Origin: Gammaproteobacteria bacterium
GTDB lineage: Bacteria; Pseudomonadota; Gammaproteobacteria; VBWC01
Direction: 5' to 3'
Length of the DNA: 44,680 bases
NCBI GenBank assembly: GCA_006218035.1
Contig: VBWC01000013.1
Span: forward strand, 1 to 44,680
In this document: positions 28,766 through 37,557 of the stretch, piece after piece
How positions within the stretch are numbered: the stretch's first letter is position 1
Layout of the letters: each line of letters begins with the position of its first letter
The notes under the pieces: generated by a model
Databases searched by the model: none
What the model was told of the DNA's origin: nothing
The model's input: the letters and a program-made list of their open reading frames with translations, nothing else
Position numbers and translations under genes: made by a program

Positions 28766-30673
28766 TCACTCGCGCTTTTCTTCGTCGGCAGGAATGCTAG
28801 CCGATTCCTGTGGATGCTCAGCAACCGGGTTTTCATCCTTTCCCGCCGACTTACTGCGACTAACACTCATATTGTCGCCCCGGCGCATACGGTCTCGCCA
28901 GAATCGGTAACCACCATAGGCCGCACCTGCCACCAGAAAGTTAACAAGCATTACCTGCCAGAGCACAGTGCCCCAGCCAAGGTCCTCGAATTCGACGTAC
29001 TCCGACATATCACCGCGAACGGGCACAGGCGTTTTGGCTTTATTCGGCTTAACATCATCACTCTGTCTCGCGCTGAATGCTTCGGATACCAATAACCTCG
29101 CCCCTTCAAATACTAGCGGCTCGAGCTCGTATTTTAGTTCGTCGAGGCGGGCATTCTTCCCGGCTACGGTGACAATAATCTCCTGACGTTCGGCGTCCGC
29201 CATATTACTTAACGTCTGTTGCCAAAGAACCTTTCCAACCCTTTCTAACTGCAGTGGCTTCTGAATTCCGGCAGTGCTCGCAATCGTTGCCGTGACAGTC
29301 ATTGTCTCTGGCGACACAAGCCCACGATTCGCAATTACGTTAACACGGTAGGTCCCCGCTATTTCGGCCCGGTCCGCGGCGAGAGTCGCTATAACGGGCA
29401 GCGTCTGCACTGAAACATAACGGCGCTGTGCGCGCCGAAAGTTAACAGCATCAGCAATGATGGCGAAATGATGCGCTCCCGGCGACAACGGCTTATCTAA
29501 TTTAAGCGTAAAAATTCCATCACCCGGATTTTCATCGCCGTTTTTGCCGTCGTCAAAAACTGTCCATTGCTGACGCAATTCGTCATTTTCGAAATGCAAC
29601 ACCGTTACCGATACCGTTTCCAGAAACGACTGATCGGTTACCAGTCTGCCGCTGTTCAGAATTCTCGTTTGAACAATGATCTCGCTTTTCGCGCCCTGAT
29701 TATTGGAAATCCCCGTCACGTCAATCGCCAAACTGGAGTCCGCAATCACCAAATTGTCGGGGTCAACGCCTGCAATCAACTTCCAGACTCCCTCCTTGGG
29801 GCGTTTGATCGTTATTAGTTCGAAAGCGGCTTCTCGTTGCCAGGAAACGTTCGTCGGAGGGGACTTGAAATCGATGCTCTCGCCGGCAGAGTCAACTATC
29901 GTCGCCTGGTCGGCTTTGCTCTTACGGAAAGCCACCAACGTTAGTTCGCCAACCGTTCCGTCTACGACGATCTCATTGTTCTCCGTCGGAATCGCGTTAG
30001 GAGCAACAATATTTGTCATGACCCTCGAAAACGCCCGCTCGAGAAGCGCAGCCTTTTCCACATATTCAAATCGTCCATTTGTAGCTGCGGACAAGGATCT
30101 CAACAGCTGGCTGTCTACGCCTTCGGACAGGCCAATCGCATGGACAGTGACTTTCGCATCGGATAGATTCGCCAATATTTCTGCAAGGACACGCTGCCTG
30201 GAGGCTTCGTTTTCAGCCGCCGACCCGGACATATCAATGTACCCGTCAAACAGAATTACGAGGTGACGATCGAACCGCGGATCAGCAGCGGACCAGTCCT
30301 TTGTCGCGGTACGGAGCGCGTCCTCCAGGTTCGCAGTGAGGCCTGTCGGTACCAGCTTCTCAGACGCCTCACGTATCATTTGGCGCCAGCGACTATCGAC
30401 CTCCATCACCGGCACAACATTTGTTGCTTGGTCATCGACCATCCATACACCGGAACGGGCGCCGGCCGGCATTATTCCGGAAATCAGTCGCAACGCACTG
30501 CCGCGCCGGTTATCGGGGTCGTTGGCGTGCATGCTCCCCGACCCGTCGATCAGGAAGCGCACGTCGCGTATACGGTGACTGTTATCGAACGCCGACGACG
30601 CCAGTACCAGTGGCCCGGTACCAAACAGCATCACAACAACCACTAAAGTTGTGGAGCACCAGCGCAGATCCAT
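28766..30673 (-). CDS. Membrane-tethered VWA-domain protein (TIGR03503-like)
   Basis: A 635-residue protein. A signal peptide (about 1-25) is followed by a VWA domain (about 37-215) with a complete MIDAS start DGSGSMH and the later ILFDGYIDMSG. A central beta-rich region has a calcium-like loop, DDGKNGDENPGDGIFT, of the 'choice-of-anchor X' type. Near the C-terminus a transmembrane helix lies at about 570-591, with a basic, charged cytoplasmic tail of about 43 residues. The VWA domain should face the periplasm and bind a protein partner through a metal. The resemblance to TIGR03503 is from memory. It is the first gene of the minus-strand set and divergent from the PilZ gene. Confidence 0.82.
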   Translation of the reverse strand: MDLRWCSTTLVVVVMLFGTGPLVLASSAFDNSHRIRDVRFLIDGSGSMHANDPDNRRGSALRLISGIMPAGARSGVWMVDDQATNVVPVMEVDSRWRQMIREASEKLVPTGLTANLEDALRTATKDWSAADPRFDRHLVILFDGYIDMSGSAAENEASRQRVLAEILANLSDAKVTVHAIGLSEGVDSQLLRSLSAATNGRFEYVEKAALLERAFSRVMTNIVAPNAIPTENNEIVVDGTVGELTLVAFRKSKADQATIVDSAGESIDFKSPPTNVSWQREAAFELITIKRPKEGVWKLIAGVDPDNLVIADSSLAIDVTGISNNQGAKSEIIVQTRILNSGRLVTDQSFLETVSVTVLHFENDELRQQWTVFDDGKNGDENPGDGIFTLKLDKPLSPGAHHFAIIADAVNFRRAQRRYVSVQTLPVIATLAADRAEIAGTYRVNVIANRGLVSPETMTVTATIASTAGIQKPLQLERVGKVLWQQTLSNMADAERQEIIVTVAGKNARLDELKYELEPLVFEGARLLVSEAFSARQSDDVKPNKAKTPVPVRGDMSEYVEFEDLGWGTVLWQVMLVNFLVAGAAYGGYRFWRDRMRRGDNMSVSRSKSAGKDENPVAEHPQESASIPADEEKRE

Positions 30674-30711
30674 CGCTTATCGTTCCATTGCATCCATTGC
30701 GTCGATACCTT

Positions 30712-30730
30712 CCCCGTAAGGCGGGGTTTT
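30712..30730 (+). terminator. Intrinsic-terminator-like hairpin with U-tract, plus strand
   Basis: CCCCG-TAAGG-CGGGG followed by TTTTCTCTC reads as a factor-independent terminator on the plus strand. No plus-strand gene lies upstream (the VWA gene is on the other strand). It may end an antisense or small RNA, or be a fortuitous hairpin. On the minus strand it falls in the VWA leader without a U-tract. Confidence 0.4.
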
Positions 30731-30942
30731 CTCTCGAGGGATCAGATTCTTAACGTATTATCGGGAACACTCGTCGACGACTTTAGCGAAATCCTCCGGC
30801 AATTCAGCGAGGTAACAACCGGTTCCGTGGAATCACCATGCAATCATTCCGTTCGCGACGACAGGCGAAACACCAGCAGCCTCATGTCGCAAATGGGTTC
30901 GCTTCAGGTTCCACGTCGTGTGCCGATAAGGCAGGGTGAGAA

Positions 30943-31890
30943 ATGGACTTGCCCCGGCATGATCGAATCATGTTGAAATTACTAAGAAATAGCCGCCAGG
31001 AAAAGGACTCGCCGGCCGAGGTTATCGAAGGCGTCAAGCTGATCGAGCTGATGCAATACTTTCCAATCGGTGGCGGCGTACGCTTTTATCCGGAATTCCA
31101 GCAAGATATCGTACTCCAATCGCTGGTGATCGGGTACGGAATCAACGACTACGTCGTCTACTCCCATAATGATATCCGCAGTCAGTTCGAGGGAAATCGG
31201 CATACGATTCTGCTCGACGACAACGGCAAAAATCTGCCATTAAAAAAGATAGAAAGTTTTTGTTTTCTGTTGCCGTACATCGACGGCCTTGAGAATAGCC
31301 TCGATTACGACCGTCGCGCAGCGCTAGGACCGGGTGGCCCGTTCCGCGCCGGCAATAACGTTACGCTACTTTCGTGTTACGTGGATCGCGGCGCACCGCA
31401 AATCGACACAACAGTACGTCGAAGAACCATACTCAACGACGGGTACTACGCCGGCCAGGAAATCGCAATCGTTGATATTTTGCCCAATACTTTTCTTGTC
31501 GTCGACCGACGTGAACACCAGCGCTTATGCACGCGCGTCCCCATTACTATCCGCTTCGCCGACCATGACGAATCACATCACTGTACGTTACTGGATCTTT
31601 CCAACCAGAGCATAAGACTGACTTACGACGATAAGAAAACGGAAACGCTGATCACACCCGGCAAAGAGATCATCATGACGATTGGTCTCGGCAACCAGGC
31701 TAAATCATTCGTACTGAGCGGCAAGGTTTACCGAAAACTTGCCGACGGCTGCGTGATCACGATCGACGGCATCCTGAAAGGCAATCATTTCATCGACATC
31801 GACAAACTGGACGTACTGGAAATCAAGTCCAATCTACTACAACATCCCGAAACACTGAAATCGCTAAAAAAACACCCCGGCACGCTCTAG
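30943..31890 (+). CDS. YcgR-like protein with a degenerate PilZ domain
   Basis: A 315-residue cytoplasmic protein. The N-terminal half (about 30-180) has the mixed beta fold of YcgR-N-type domains (QSLVIGYGINDYVVYSHNDI). The C-terminal PilZ domain starts at RREHQRLCTRVPITIRF, with the c-di-GMP RxxxR motif. The second motif, normally [D/N]-x-S-x-x-G, reads DLSNQS, with Ser in place of Gly, so binding may be altered. Such proteins couple c-di-GMP to motility or surface behaviour; pilT is in this window but distant. A good AGGGTGAGAA site precedes the ATG. It is divergent from the VWA gene. Confidence 0.78.
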   Translation: MDLPRHDRIMLKLLRNSRQEKDSPAEVIEGVKLIELMQYFPIGGGVRFYPEFQQDIVLQSLVIGYGINDYVVYSHNDIRSQFEGNRHTILLDDNGKNLPLKKIESFCFLLPYIDGLENSLDYDRRAALGPGGPFRAGNNVTLLSCYVDRGAPQIDTTVRRRTILNDGYYAGQEIAIVDILPNTFLVVDRREHQRLCTRVPITIRFADHDESHHCTLLDLSNQSIRLTYDDKKTETLITPGKEIIMTIGLGNQAKSFVLSGKVYRKLADGCVITIDGILKGNHFIDIDKLDVLEIKSNLLQHPETLKSLKKHPGTL

Positions 31891-31936
31891 CAGCAACGGC
31901 ACCCGTTTCGGCGCACATACCACGATCTACCCGTAG

Positions 31937-33484
31937 CTATCTCATCCAGGCGAACAACTTGCTTAACAGCCGCTTGTTCCGGTCGGTAAGGGCGGTCTTG
32001 CGCCAGGCATTGGCCACCTTCCTGATAACCTCGGCCTGCGTCGGGTACGGATAGATCATACCTCCGAGCGCGCCAAGACCAAGCCCGTTTCTAATGGCCA
32101 GCGTAAACTGACTGATAAGATCGCCAGCGTGGGCCGCCACAATCGTCGCACCGAGTATCTTGTCCGACCCCCTCTTCAAATGGACCCGCGCGAAACCATC
32201 GGTCTCGCCATCGAGAACCGCGCGATCCACGTCACCCAATGCAACGGTGAACGTCTCGACTTCCACTCCGGCATCCTGTGCTTGTGATGCATACAAACCC
32301 ACATGAGCTACTTCCGGCGAAGTATAGGTACACCATGGTACAACCAGGTTATCCGCACTCGCGTAACCCAACCCGAACGGGTGAGGAAACAGCGCATTCT
32401 GGATAACTATCTGCGCCGCCGCGTCGGCCGTATGCGTAAATTTCAGGGGCGAACAAACGTCGCCTGCCGAGAAAACCCGGCGATTGGTCGTTCGCAAATG
32501 CTTGTTGACCTTGACTCCGGACCCTGCGTCATATTCAACACCGGCATTTTCCAGACCCATCCCATCGACGTTGGGTGCACGCCCGATACCGACCAGGATC
32601 TCATCGACTACCAGCTCGCCCGCTTCGTCGCCGCGTGAATAGTGAATAACTTTCCCCTGGTCTGACGTCGAAATTCGGGTAATTTTCGCGTCACAGACAA
32701 ACCTGACGCCATCACGCCGCATCGAATTCGCGACCAGGGCACCGGCATCCTCGTCTTCGCGCGGCAAAATCCGGCAATATTGCTCGAATACGCTAACCTC
32801 ACTGCCAAATCGCGCAAACGACTGCGCCATTTCACAGCCGATCGGGCCCGCGCCTATAACGCCCAGACGACGTGGCAACTCGGTCAGCGAGAACACCGTT
32901 TCATTGGTCAGAAACCCCGCTTCCTTCAGGCCCGGAATTGGCAAAGCCACGGCGCGTGCCCCGGTCGCAATGACGGCCTTTGAGTAACGCAGTCTTGCGC
33001 CTTCGACCGCGACGGTATCTCGATCAACAAATACGCCTTCCCCGATATACACGTCGACTCCCATATCCTTAAAGCGGCGCGCGGAATCGACGTGACTGAT
33101 ATCGGCCCGCAACCGGCGCATGCGCTCCATCACTACACTGAAACTCTGCACCGGATCCGCACCGGGCGATATTCCATATTCCGGAGCGCGCCTTAGCACC
33201 TCCCAGATTCGAGCTGCACTGATAATACCCTTGGAAGGTACACAGCCCACGTTCAGACAATCCCCACCCATCAAATGGCGCTCAACCAATGCCACCTTCG
33301 CGCCCAGCGACGCGGCGATCGCAGCAGTAACCAGGCCCGCTGTACCAGCGCCTATCACCACCAGATTGTAGCGCCCGTCGGGCGTTGGATTCTGCCAGCC
33401 GGACGGGTGGACGTTCTCCACCAGCCTCCGGTTGTGCTCATCCATCGGCAAGAGATTTAATTGCGTCACATCGTCAGGCTGCAT
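31937..33484 (-). CDS. FAD-dependent pyridine nucleotide-disulfide oxidoreductase, mercuric-reductase-like
   Basis: From the ATG at 33484 the protein has 515 residues. The FAD motif is VVIGAGTAGLV, the redox-active disulfide motif GGDCLNVGCVPSK is intact, the NAD(P)H motif is LGVIGAGPIGCEMA, and RVFSAGDVC is the second FAD motif. It is not a true MerA: there is no metal-binding N-domain and no C-terminal Cys pair. The usual interface His reads Tyr (MIYPYPTQAE). The frame is open to 33565. An ATG at 33550 overlaps the VTT stop by eight bases (ATGGATAA) and may be used through coupling, but homologue N-termini fit 33484 better. Confidence 0.88.
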   Translation of the reverse strand: MQPDDVTQLNLLPMDEHNRRLVENVHPSGWQNPTPDGRYNLVVIGAGTAGLVTAAIAASLGAKVALVERHLMGGDCLNVGCVPSKGIISAARIWEVLRRAPEYGISPGADPVQSFSVVMERMRRLRADISHVDSARRFKDMGVDVYIGEGVFVDRDTVAVEGARLRYSKAVIATGARAVALPIPGLKEAGFLTNETVFSLTELPRRLGVIGAGPIGCEMAQSFARFGSEVSVFEQYCRILPREDEDAGALVANSMRRDGVRFVCDAKITRISTSDQGKVIHYSRGDEAGELVVDEILVGIGRAPNVDGMGLENAGVEYDAGSGVKVNKHLRTTNRRVFSAGDVCSPLKFTHTADAAAQIVIQNALFPHPFGLGYASADNLVVPWCTYTSPEVAHVGLYASQAQDAGVEVETFTVALGDVDRAVLDGETDGFARVHLKRGSDKILGATIVAAHAGDLISQFTLAIRNGLGLGALGGMIYPYPTQAEVIRKVANAWRKTALTDRNKRLLSKLFAWMR

Positions 33485-33542
33485 AGCAATAATATGTCCC
33501 CCGAATAGCCATACATAATTTCCGAACGAGCCGATATTCGGT

Positions 33543-34286
33543 TTATCCATTCTTAACGGAAACATATTTCCGGTAGATCACCGGAATCAATGCCAAAGCA
33601 CCCAGCAGCGTGAATGCAAGCAATACTGACGGCGAGGCAATTTCCGCAACACTGTTTATTGTTCCCAATTGGCGCCCCGCATACGCGTACACAAAGCTTC
33701 CGGGAATTATGCCGATCGCGGTAGCCGCAACATAGCTGCCTACACCTATTCGAGTCACACCGGAAACAAGATTGACCAGAAAAAACGGAAACAGCGGGAT
33801 AAGCCGCAGCGTCAGGAGATAGTGAAATGCGTTCCTGGAGAAACCGGCCTGCAGCGATGCGAGCCGCTCGCCAAACCTTGATTCTATCCAGTCACGCAAT
33901 AAATACCTGGCGACGAGAAACGCCAGCGTCGCACCGGCGGTGGCGCCGACGTTAACAATGACTGTGCCGGAAACAGCGCCAAAAAGAAAACCTGCGACGA
34001 GCGTCAGTATCGCCCCGCCGGGCAGCGAAAACGCCGTCTGTAAAATATAGATTGCGATAAAAAGCCCGACGGCCGCGCCATAATGACGCTGCGTATACGC
34101 CAGAAATTCATCGCGATGAGTCTTCAGCGCTTCCAGCGACAGGTACTGCGCAAGGTCAAAGAATAAGAAAAGTCCGACGCCGGCACCCAACACCACCAGT
34201 AATAACCATCGACCGGCGGACCATCCGGCGGATGGTCCGCCGGATGGCCGAATGTCGTCAGTCGGATGCGGCACGGGTGATCCCAT
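33543..34286 (-). CDS. TVP38/TMEM64 (VTT/DedA-like) membrane protein
   Basis: From the ATG at 34286 the protein has 247 residues; the frame is open to 34370 and the start is uncertain. It has a first membrane helix after a Pro/Ser/Gly linker, then the VTT domain with the re-entrant motif FSLPGGAILTLVAGFLFGAVSG and the block RLIPLFPFFLVNLVSGVTRI. Six or so helices are likely. VTT proteins act in lipid scrambling or transport in other organisms; the bacterial TMEM64 role is unclear. It overlaps the following reductase frame at ATGGATAA. The same two domains occur as one fused protein in many bacteria (remembered), suggesting a functional link. A 31-nt palindrome lies in the linker codons. Confidence 0.85.
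   Translation of the reverse strand: MGSPVPHPTDDIRPSGGPSAGWSAGRWLLLVVLGAGVGLFLFFDLAQYLSLEALKTHRDEFLAYTQRHYGAAVGLFIAIYILQTAFSLPGGAILTLVAGFLFGAVSGTVIVNVGATAGATLAFLVARYLLRDWIESRFGERLASLQAGFSRNAFHYLLTLRLIPLFPFFLVNLVSGVTRIGVGSYVAATAIGIIPGSFVYAYAGRQLGTINSVAEIASPSVLLAFTLLGALALIPVIYRKYVSVKNG
34213..34243. repeat. 31-nt perfect inverted repeat inside the VTT gene
   Basis: CCGGCGGACCATCC (34213-34226), the spacer GGC, and its exact complement GGATGGTCCGCCGG (34230-34243) form a 14-bp stem. It lies in the codons for a Pro/Ser/Gly/Trp linker near the protein's N-terminus. The sequence also shows overlapping GGCGGA/GGATGG repetition. Confidence 0.85.
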
Positions 34287-34531
34287 GACTTGAGAAGCCC
34301 TCATCGCAGGTTGATCGAGCATCCAGCGGAAGCATACTGCAGTCGCCTCGTCCTGACACGCGTGTCGCACGAGGTATAGCAGCCAACCCGCCGTGGTTAG
34401 CCGGTCTTCGGCAACTGCGGGGTTAGTCCTGGCATGGACGCCGACCTTACACGTGCAAAGTAACGCACATGGACAAGCGGACCCCCGGTCAATCGCATGG
34501 CATCATAATGGCCCGCACCATAGCAGTAACA

Positions 34532-34900
34532 TTATTGACCACGTTGATGCGACCGCCACAGCCAGATGTAGATCGCGAGGTTGCCAGTGAGCACAAGGAA
34601 TCCCAGCGCTATTTGATGATCACGTGTCAGGACATCAGGATAGATCAATGGCCACAGGTAATACTCAATATACCCGGTACTGTAGCCTTCGAGACCGGCC
34701 TGATTCCGCAGCCAGAATTCCAGCGGGGTCAACGGACACGTCCAGCCGGATAGTTCAGTCAGGACAGCCCACGCGACTGCAGGAACATGTATCCAGCGCA
34801 GCCATCGCCACTGCCACACGAGAAAACCACCCATGCCTACAAATAGAATAAATACCGCATGGATAGCGATAACAATGTCGGTGAGTAATTCATACGGCAT
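34532..34900 (-). CDS. DUF2784 membrane protein
   Basis: From the ATG at 34900 the protein has 122 residues, the normal DUF2784 length. Three to four membrane helices are seen. The family core is clear: IHAVFILFVGMGGFLVWQW, ELSGWTCPLTPLEFWLRNQA, then GYSTGYIEYYLWPLIYP with conserved Tyr/Glu/Pro. The function is unknown. The longer frame to 35011 is Arg-rich and unlikely. No good ribosome-binding site precedes 34900. It is downstream of the host-attachment-family gene on the same strand. Confidence 0.82.
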   Translation of the reverse strand: MPYELLTDIVIAIHAVFILFVGMGGFLVWQWRWLRWIHVPAVAWAVLTELSGWTCPLTPLEFWLRNQAGLEGYSTGYIEYYLWPLIYPDVLTRDHQIALGFLVLTGNLAIYIWLWRSHQRGQ

Positions 34901-35038
34901 GACGGCGGCCAGGTTAGGGATTACACGACCGCCAGAGCGCGCCCCGGACATCGCGATAAGGCGCCGCGCGGACGCAACCGTGACCACTGCACGGCACCAA
35001 AAGCCGGCCACATCACTGTCTGACGAAGATCTATCTGG

Positions 35039-35488
35039 CTATATCGCCGACAGACGCTCCGGAAGATGCGCACGAATATCCGCCACATCATGCTGAACCA
35101 GATTCTTGCCGATCTCCTCGGTCACGCACTGGTTCGTCCCGTCACTCAGATTCTTCCGCAACAGGCCAAGAAACGCCGGCGCCGCGATGATGATCAGATC
35201 ATCGAAGCGTTTTTTGATGCGGGCCGCCTCGAGGTATACACCGAGCGTTTTTGCGAATACTTTCGCCTCGTGCTCCTTGGCGCTCTCGCGTGCCTCCATC
35301 GCGTGACGCCCTCCTAGACCCATCGAGTCAAACGATCGCCCCGGCAGATCCGTTGTCAGATCATGCTCATGCTGCCGGGACTCCGGATGAGAGAACTCGT
35401 CGATTTCCAGGAGTGGCGCCTTGCGCGACAGCATTTCATATACCTTTGCCCGACTGCTCTCCGCTACCAATATCCAAATAGTGCCCAT
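35039..35488 (-). CDS. Host-attachment-protein family member
   Basis: From the ATG at 35488 the protein has 149 residues. It matches the 'protein required for attachment to host cells' family (Pfam host_attach): MGTIWILVAESSRAKVYEML at the start, LTTDLPGRSFDS and the helix REHEAKVFAKTL-like segment (here KEHEAKVFAKTLGVYLEA), then DDLIIIAAPAFLGLLRKNL. The fold resembles an eRF1 middle domain. The name comes from a plant-attachment study; the biochemical role is unknown. GGAG at nine bases supports 35488 rather than 35503. Confidence 0.85.
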   Translation of the reverse strand: MGTIWILVAESSRAKVYEMLSRKAPLLEIDEFSHPESRQHEHDLTTDLPGRSFDSMGLGGRHAMEARESAKEHEAKVFAKTLGVYLEAARIKKRFDDLIIIAAPAFLGLLRKNLSDGTNQCVTEEIGKNLVQHDVADIRAHLPERLSAI

Positions 35489-35760
35489 TGATCGCTTCTC
35501 CATTGATGGTATTGCCTACCCGCTTTTCTTGAGTGTAATGACTTGTCGGGCAGGAATCCAACCGACCCTGACAACGGCCTGCCACCCGCAGGATTCCCGA
35601 CCTGAAACACGTTACCTTGACGTCCGTTCGCCGCCACCGGGGGAAATTCCGTAATGTTGGGTATAACCGGAATCCGGTGATAATATCGGTATACGACCAT
35701 TGGGCGCCCAGGCGGCTCTCTGTGGCGATGCAGCGACCAACGCGGACACGGTTTACATAA

Positions 35761-36414
35761 ATGCAGCCATTGGACTCACGCCTCAGCGACAGCGAATATC
35801 GTTTACTCGAACACGGCATTGATAATATCGAGAAGACGAGCCGCGCCACGATACCGACGAAAGAGTTATTTGGCGCACTGAGCGGGCAGTCCGGAAAACA
35901 CCGGTCTGATCGATGGATGGCCTCCGTCAACCATGGTCTTACACAACTATCGGCTGACTATCCGTTATTCGATCTCGATGCGATACATCAGAATCGCGCG
36001 CTCCACAACGTCATGATAATCGCCGCCGAATATGCCGGCGGATGCCGCCAACCGGAAAAGCTTGCCGTGCTGCGCAGCGCGGTGCTCAACGCGGCGCTCC
36101 CCGGTGCGCCGGAAGAGCGTGCACAGATCATTTACCTGAAGATAATCGATATCTTCACACCATGGCACTATCGCCTGCTCAGGGCATTCAGCCATGTATC
36201 GTTAATCGACGCGAAAGAAATGGATTCACAACTGCCGCCGGTCGTGAAGCAACCGAAGTTTTATGAAAACCTGGTCAACGATCTGGACGGTCTGGGACTT
36301 ATTTTTATCAAAAAAAACGAGGGCAGAAATCGCACAATACAGGAAATCCCTGTCATTACTGACCAGGGACGGCGGTTTCTCCACTACATATCGTCCCCGC
36401 TATCCAACGAATAA
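35761..36414 (+). CDS. Uncharacterised protein with C-terminal winged-helix-like segment
   Basis: A 217-residue cytoplasmic protein I do not recognise. The first 70 residues are mixed. A helical middle (about 80-150: NVMIIAAEYAGG, PEERAQIIYLKIIDIF, WHYRLLRAFSHV) follows. The end reads like a winged helix (FYENLVNDLDGLGLIFIKKN, then ITDQGRRFLHYI), similar to the tails of some abortive-infection-alpha/DUF4393 proteins; that link is weak. No signal or membrane segment. The ATG at 35761 follows directly on an A/T-rich stretch with no clear ribosome-binding site. It is the only plus-strand gene in 34-41 kb and divergent from the host-attachment-family gene. Confidence 0.65.
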   Translation: MQPLDSRLSDSEYRLLEHGIDNIEKTSRATIPTKELFGALSGQSGKHRSDRWMASVNHGLTQLSADYPLFDLDAIHQNRALHNVMIIAAEYAGGCRQPEKLAVLRSAVLNAALPGAPEERAQIIYLKIIDIFTPWHYRLLRAFSHVSLIDAKEMDSQLPPVVKQPKFYENLVNDLDGLGLIFIKKNEGRNRTIQEIPVITDQGRRFLHYISSPLSNE

Positions 36415-36456
36415 ATCCCGCCCCCGAAATATACCGCGCATGGTCCCATTTCGGCA

Positions 36457-36473
36457 GCGCCTGTCTTTGGCGC
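36457..36473. terminator. Weak hairpin between convergent genes
   Basis: GCGCC-TGTCTTT-GGCGC (36457-36473) lies between the stops of convergent genes at 36414 and 36550. There is no U-tract on either side, so the assignment is tentative. Confidence 0.25.
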
Positions 36474-36549
36474 AGAAGCATAGGCGCTCGATAAACTACA
36501 TCGGCCCCGACCGCGCCATACAAAATGTCGCGCAAGTCACGCACCCCCG

Positions 36550-37533
36550 TTACGGTGGTGACGTAACGGCCTGCGTGGGCTCAAACGGTTTTCGCCGTAT
36601 TAACCGTGGCGGCGCATGTTTTTCCTCCCATTCACGCGCCAAACGCTGTGCCTCAATAATCTGTTCCGGGGTCAGTCTTGCAGACGAGGCGAGGTCGCGA
36701 AGACGTGTCGCCGACTCCGACCCTTGCGCCGCGGCCAGATTGAACCACATATGCGCCAGCACATGATCCTTCGGCACTCCCTTGCCCTCGTAATACATCA
36801 GACCAAGGTTATTCTGGGCCATCGCGTTACCGAGTTCCGCTGCCTTGCGAAACCACGACGCAGCCTCCACGTAATCCTGAGCGACTCCCTTTGCATCAAC
36901 GTAGGCGCGTCCGAGATTATTTTGCGCCTCGGAATTTTCAGCAGCGGCGGCCTTGCGAAACAGCGTGATAGCCTGCTCATAGTCCTTGGGAACACCCTTG
37001 CCGTCGTAAAACATCTTGCCAAGGCGATTCTGCCCGACCGGATCGCCCAGTTGCGATGCGTCGCGGTATAGCGAGGCTGCTTTCAGAAAATCCTGCGGTA
37101 CGCCATTACCCTCCTCATAAAGCTCTCCGAGCATGTCCATGGCAACCGGGTTTTCCTCGACAACCGCCTTGCGCAGCCACAGTACCGCATCGCCCGTACT
37201 CCTGGGCACCCCGCGACCGTCAAGATACATCTGCGCAAGCGCAACCTGACCATCGGTTACCCGGCTCTCCGCCGCTTTCCGGAACCACGTTACCGCCAGC
37301 GACCGATCCTCGTTGACACCGATACCGTCACGATACATGCGTCCGACCATATACTGCGCCTGACCTTCTCCCTTATACGCCAGCGATCTGTACTCAAGAA
37401 AGGCGTTGTCATAATCCCCACGCGCATAGGCTTCATCAGCCTCGGGGAATCCCGCCGACACTTCACTTGAATTCAATAAAACCAGGGCAAGCAATGCCCG
37501 TAAACAAGCCATCGTTCCACGACACAGTTTCAT
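36550..37533 (-). CDS. Sel1-repeat exported protein
   Basis: From the ATG at 37533 the protein has 327 residues. A signal peptide (about 1-26) is followed by six Sel1-like repeats with spacing of 36 residues (for example AQNNLGLMYYEGKGVPKDHV, then WFNLAAAQG). A basic, Pro-rich tail closes it. SLR proteins are periplasmic or secreted adaptors for protein-protein contacts; the partner here is unknown. In-frame ATG 37542 and TTG 37557 are alternatives, and none has a strong ribosome-binding site. Confidence 0.88.
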   Translation of the reverse strand: MKLCRGTMACLRALLALVLLNSSEVSAGFPEADEAYARGDYDNAFLEYRSLAYKGEGQAQYMVGRMYRDGIGVNEDRSLAVTWFRKAAESRVTDGQVALAQMYLDGRGVPRSTGDAVLWLRKAVVEENPVAMDMLGELYEEGNGVPQDFLKAASLYRDASQLGDPVGQNRLGKMFYDGKGVPKDYEQAITLFRKAAAAENSEAQNNLGRAYVDAKGVAQDYVEAASWFRKAAELGNAMAQNNLGLMYYEGKGVPKDHVLAHMWFNLAAAQGSESATRLRDLASSARLTPEQIIEAQRLAREWEEKHAPPRLIRRKPFEPTQAVTSPP

Positions 37534-37557
37534 ATTCGCCATCGAACCAATCGACAA

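Noticed and set aside
34385..34424. Nested AACCCGC / GCGGGGTT hairpins between the VTT and DUF2784 genes
   Set aside because: The outer stem has a bulge and the inner stem is short; no U-tract, covariation or known RNA family can be claimed.
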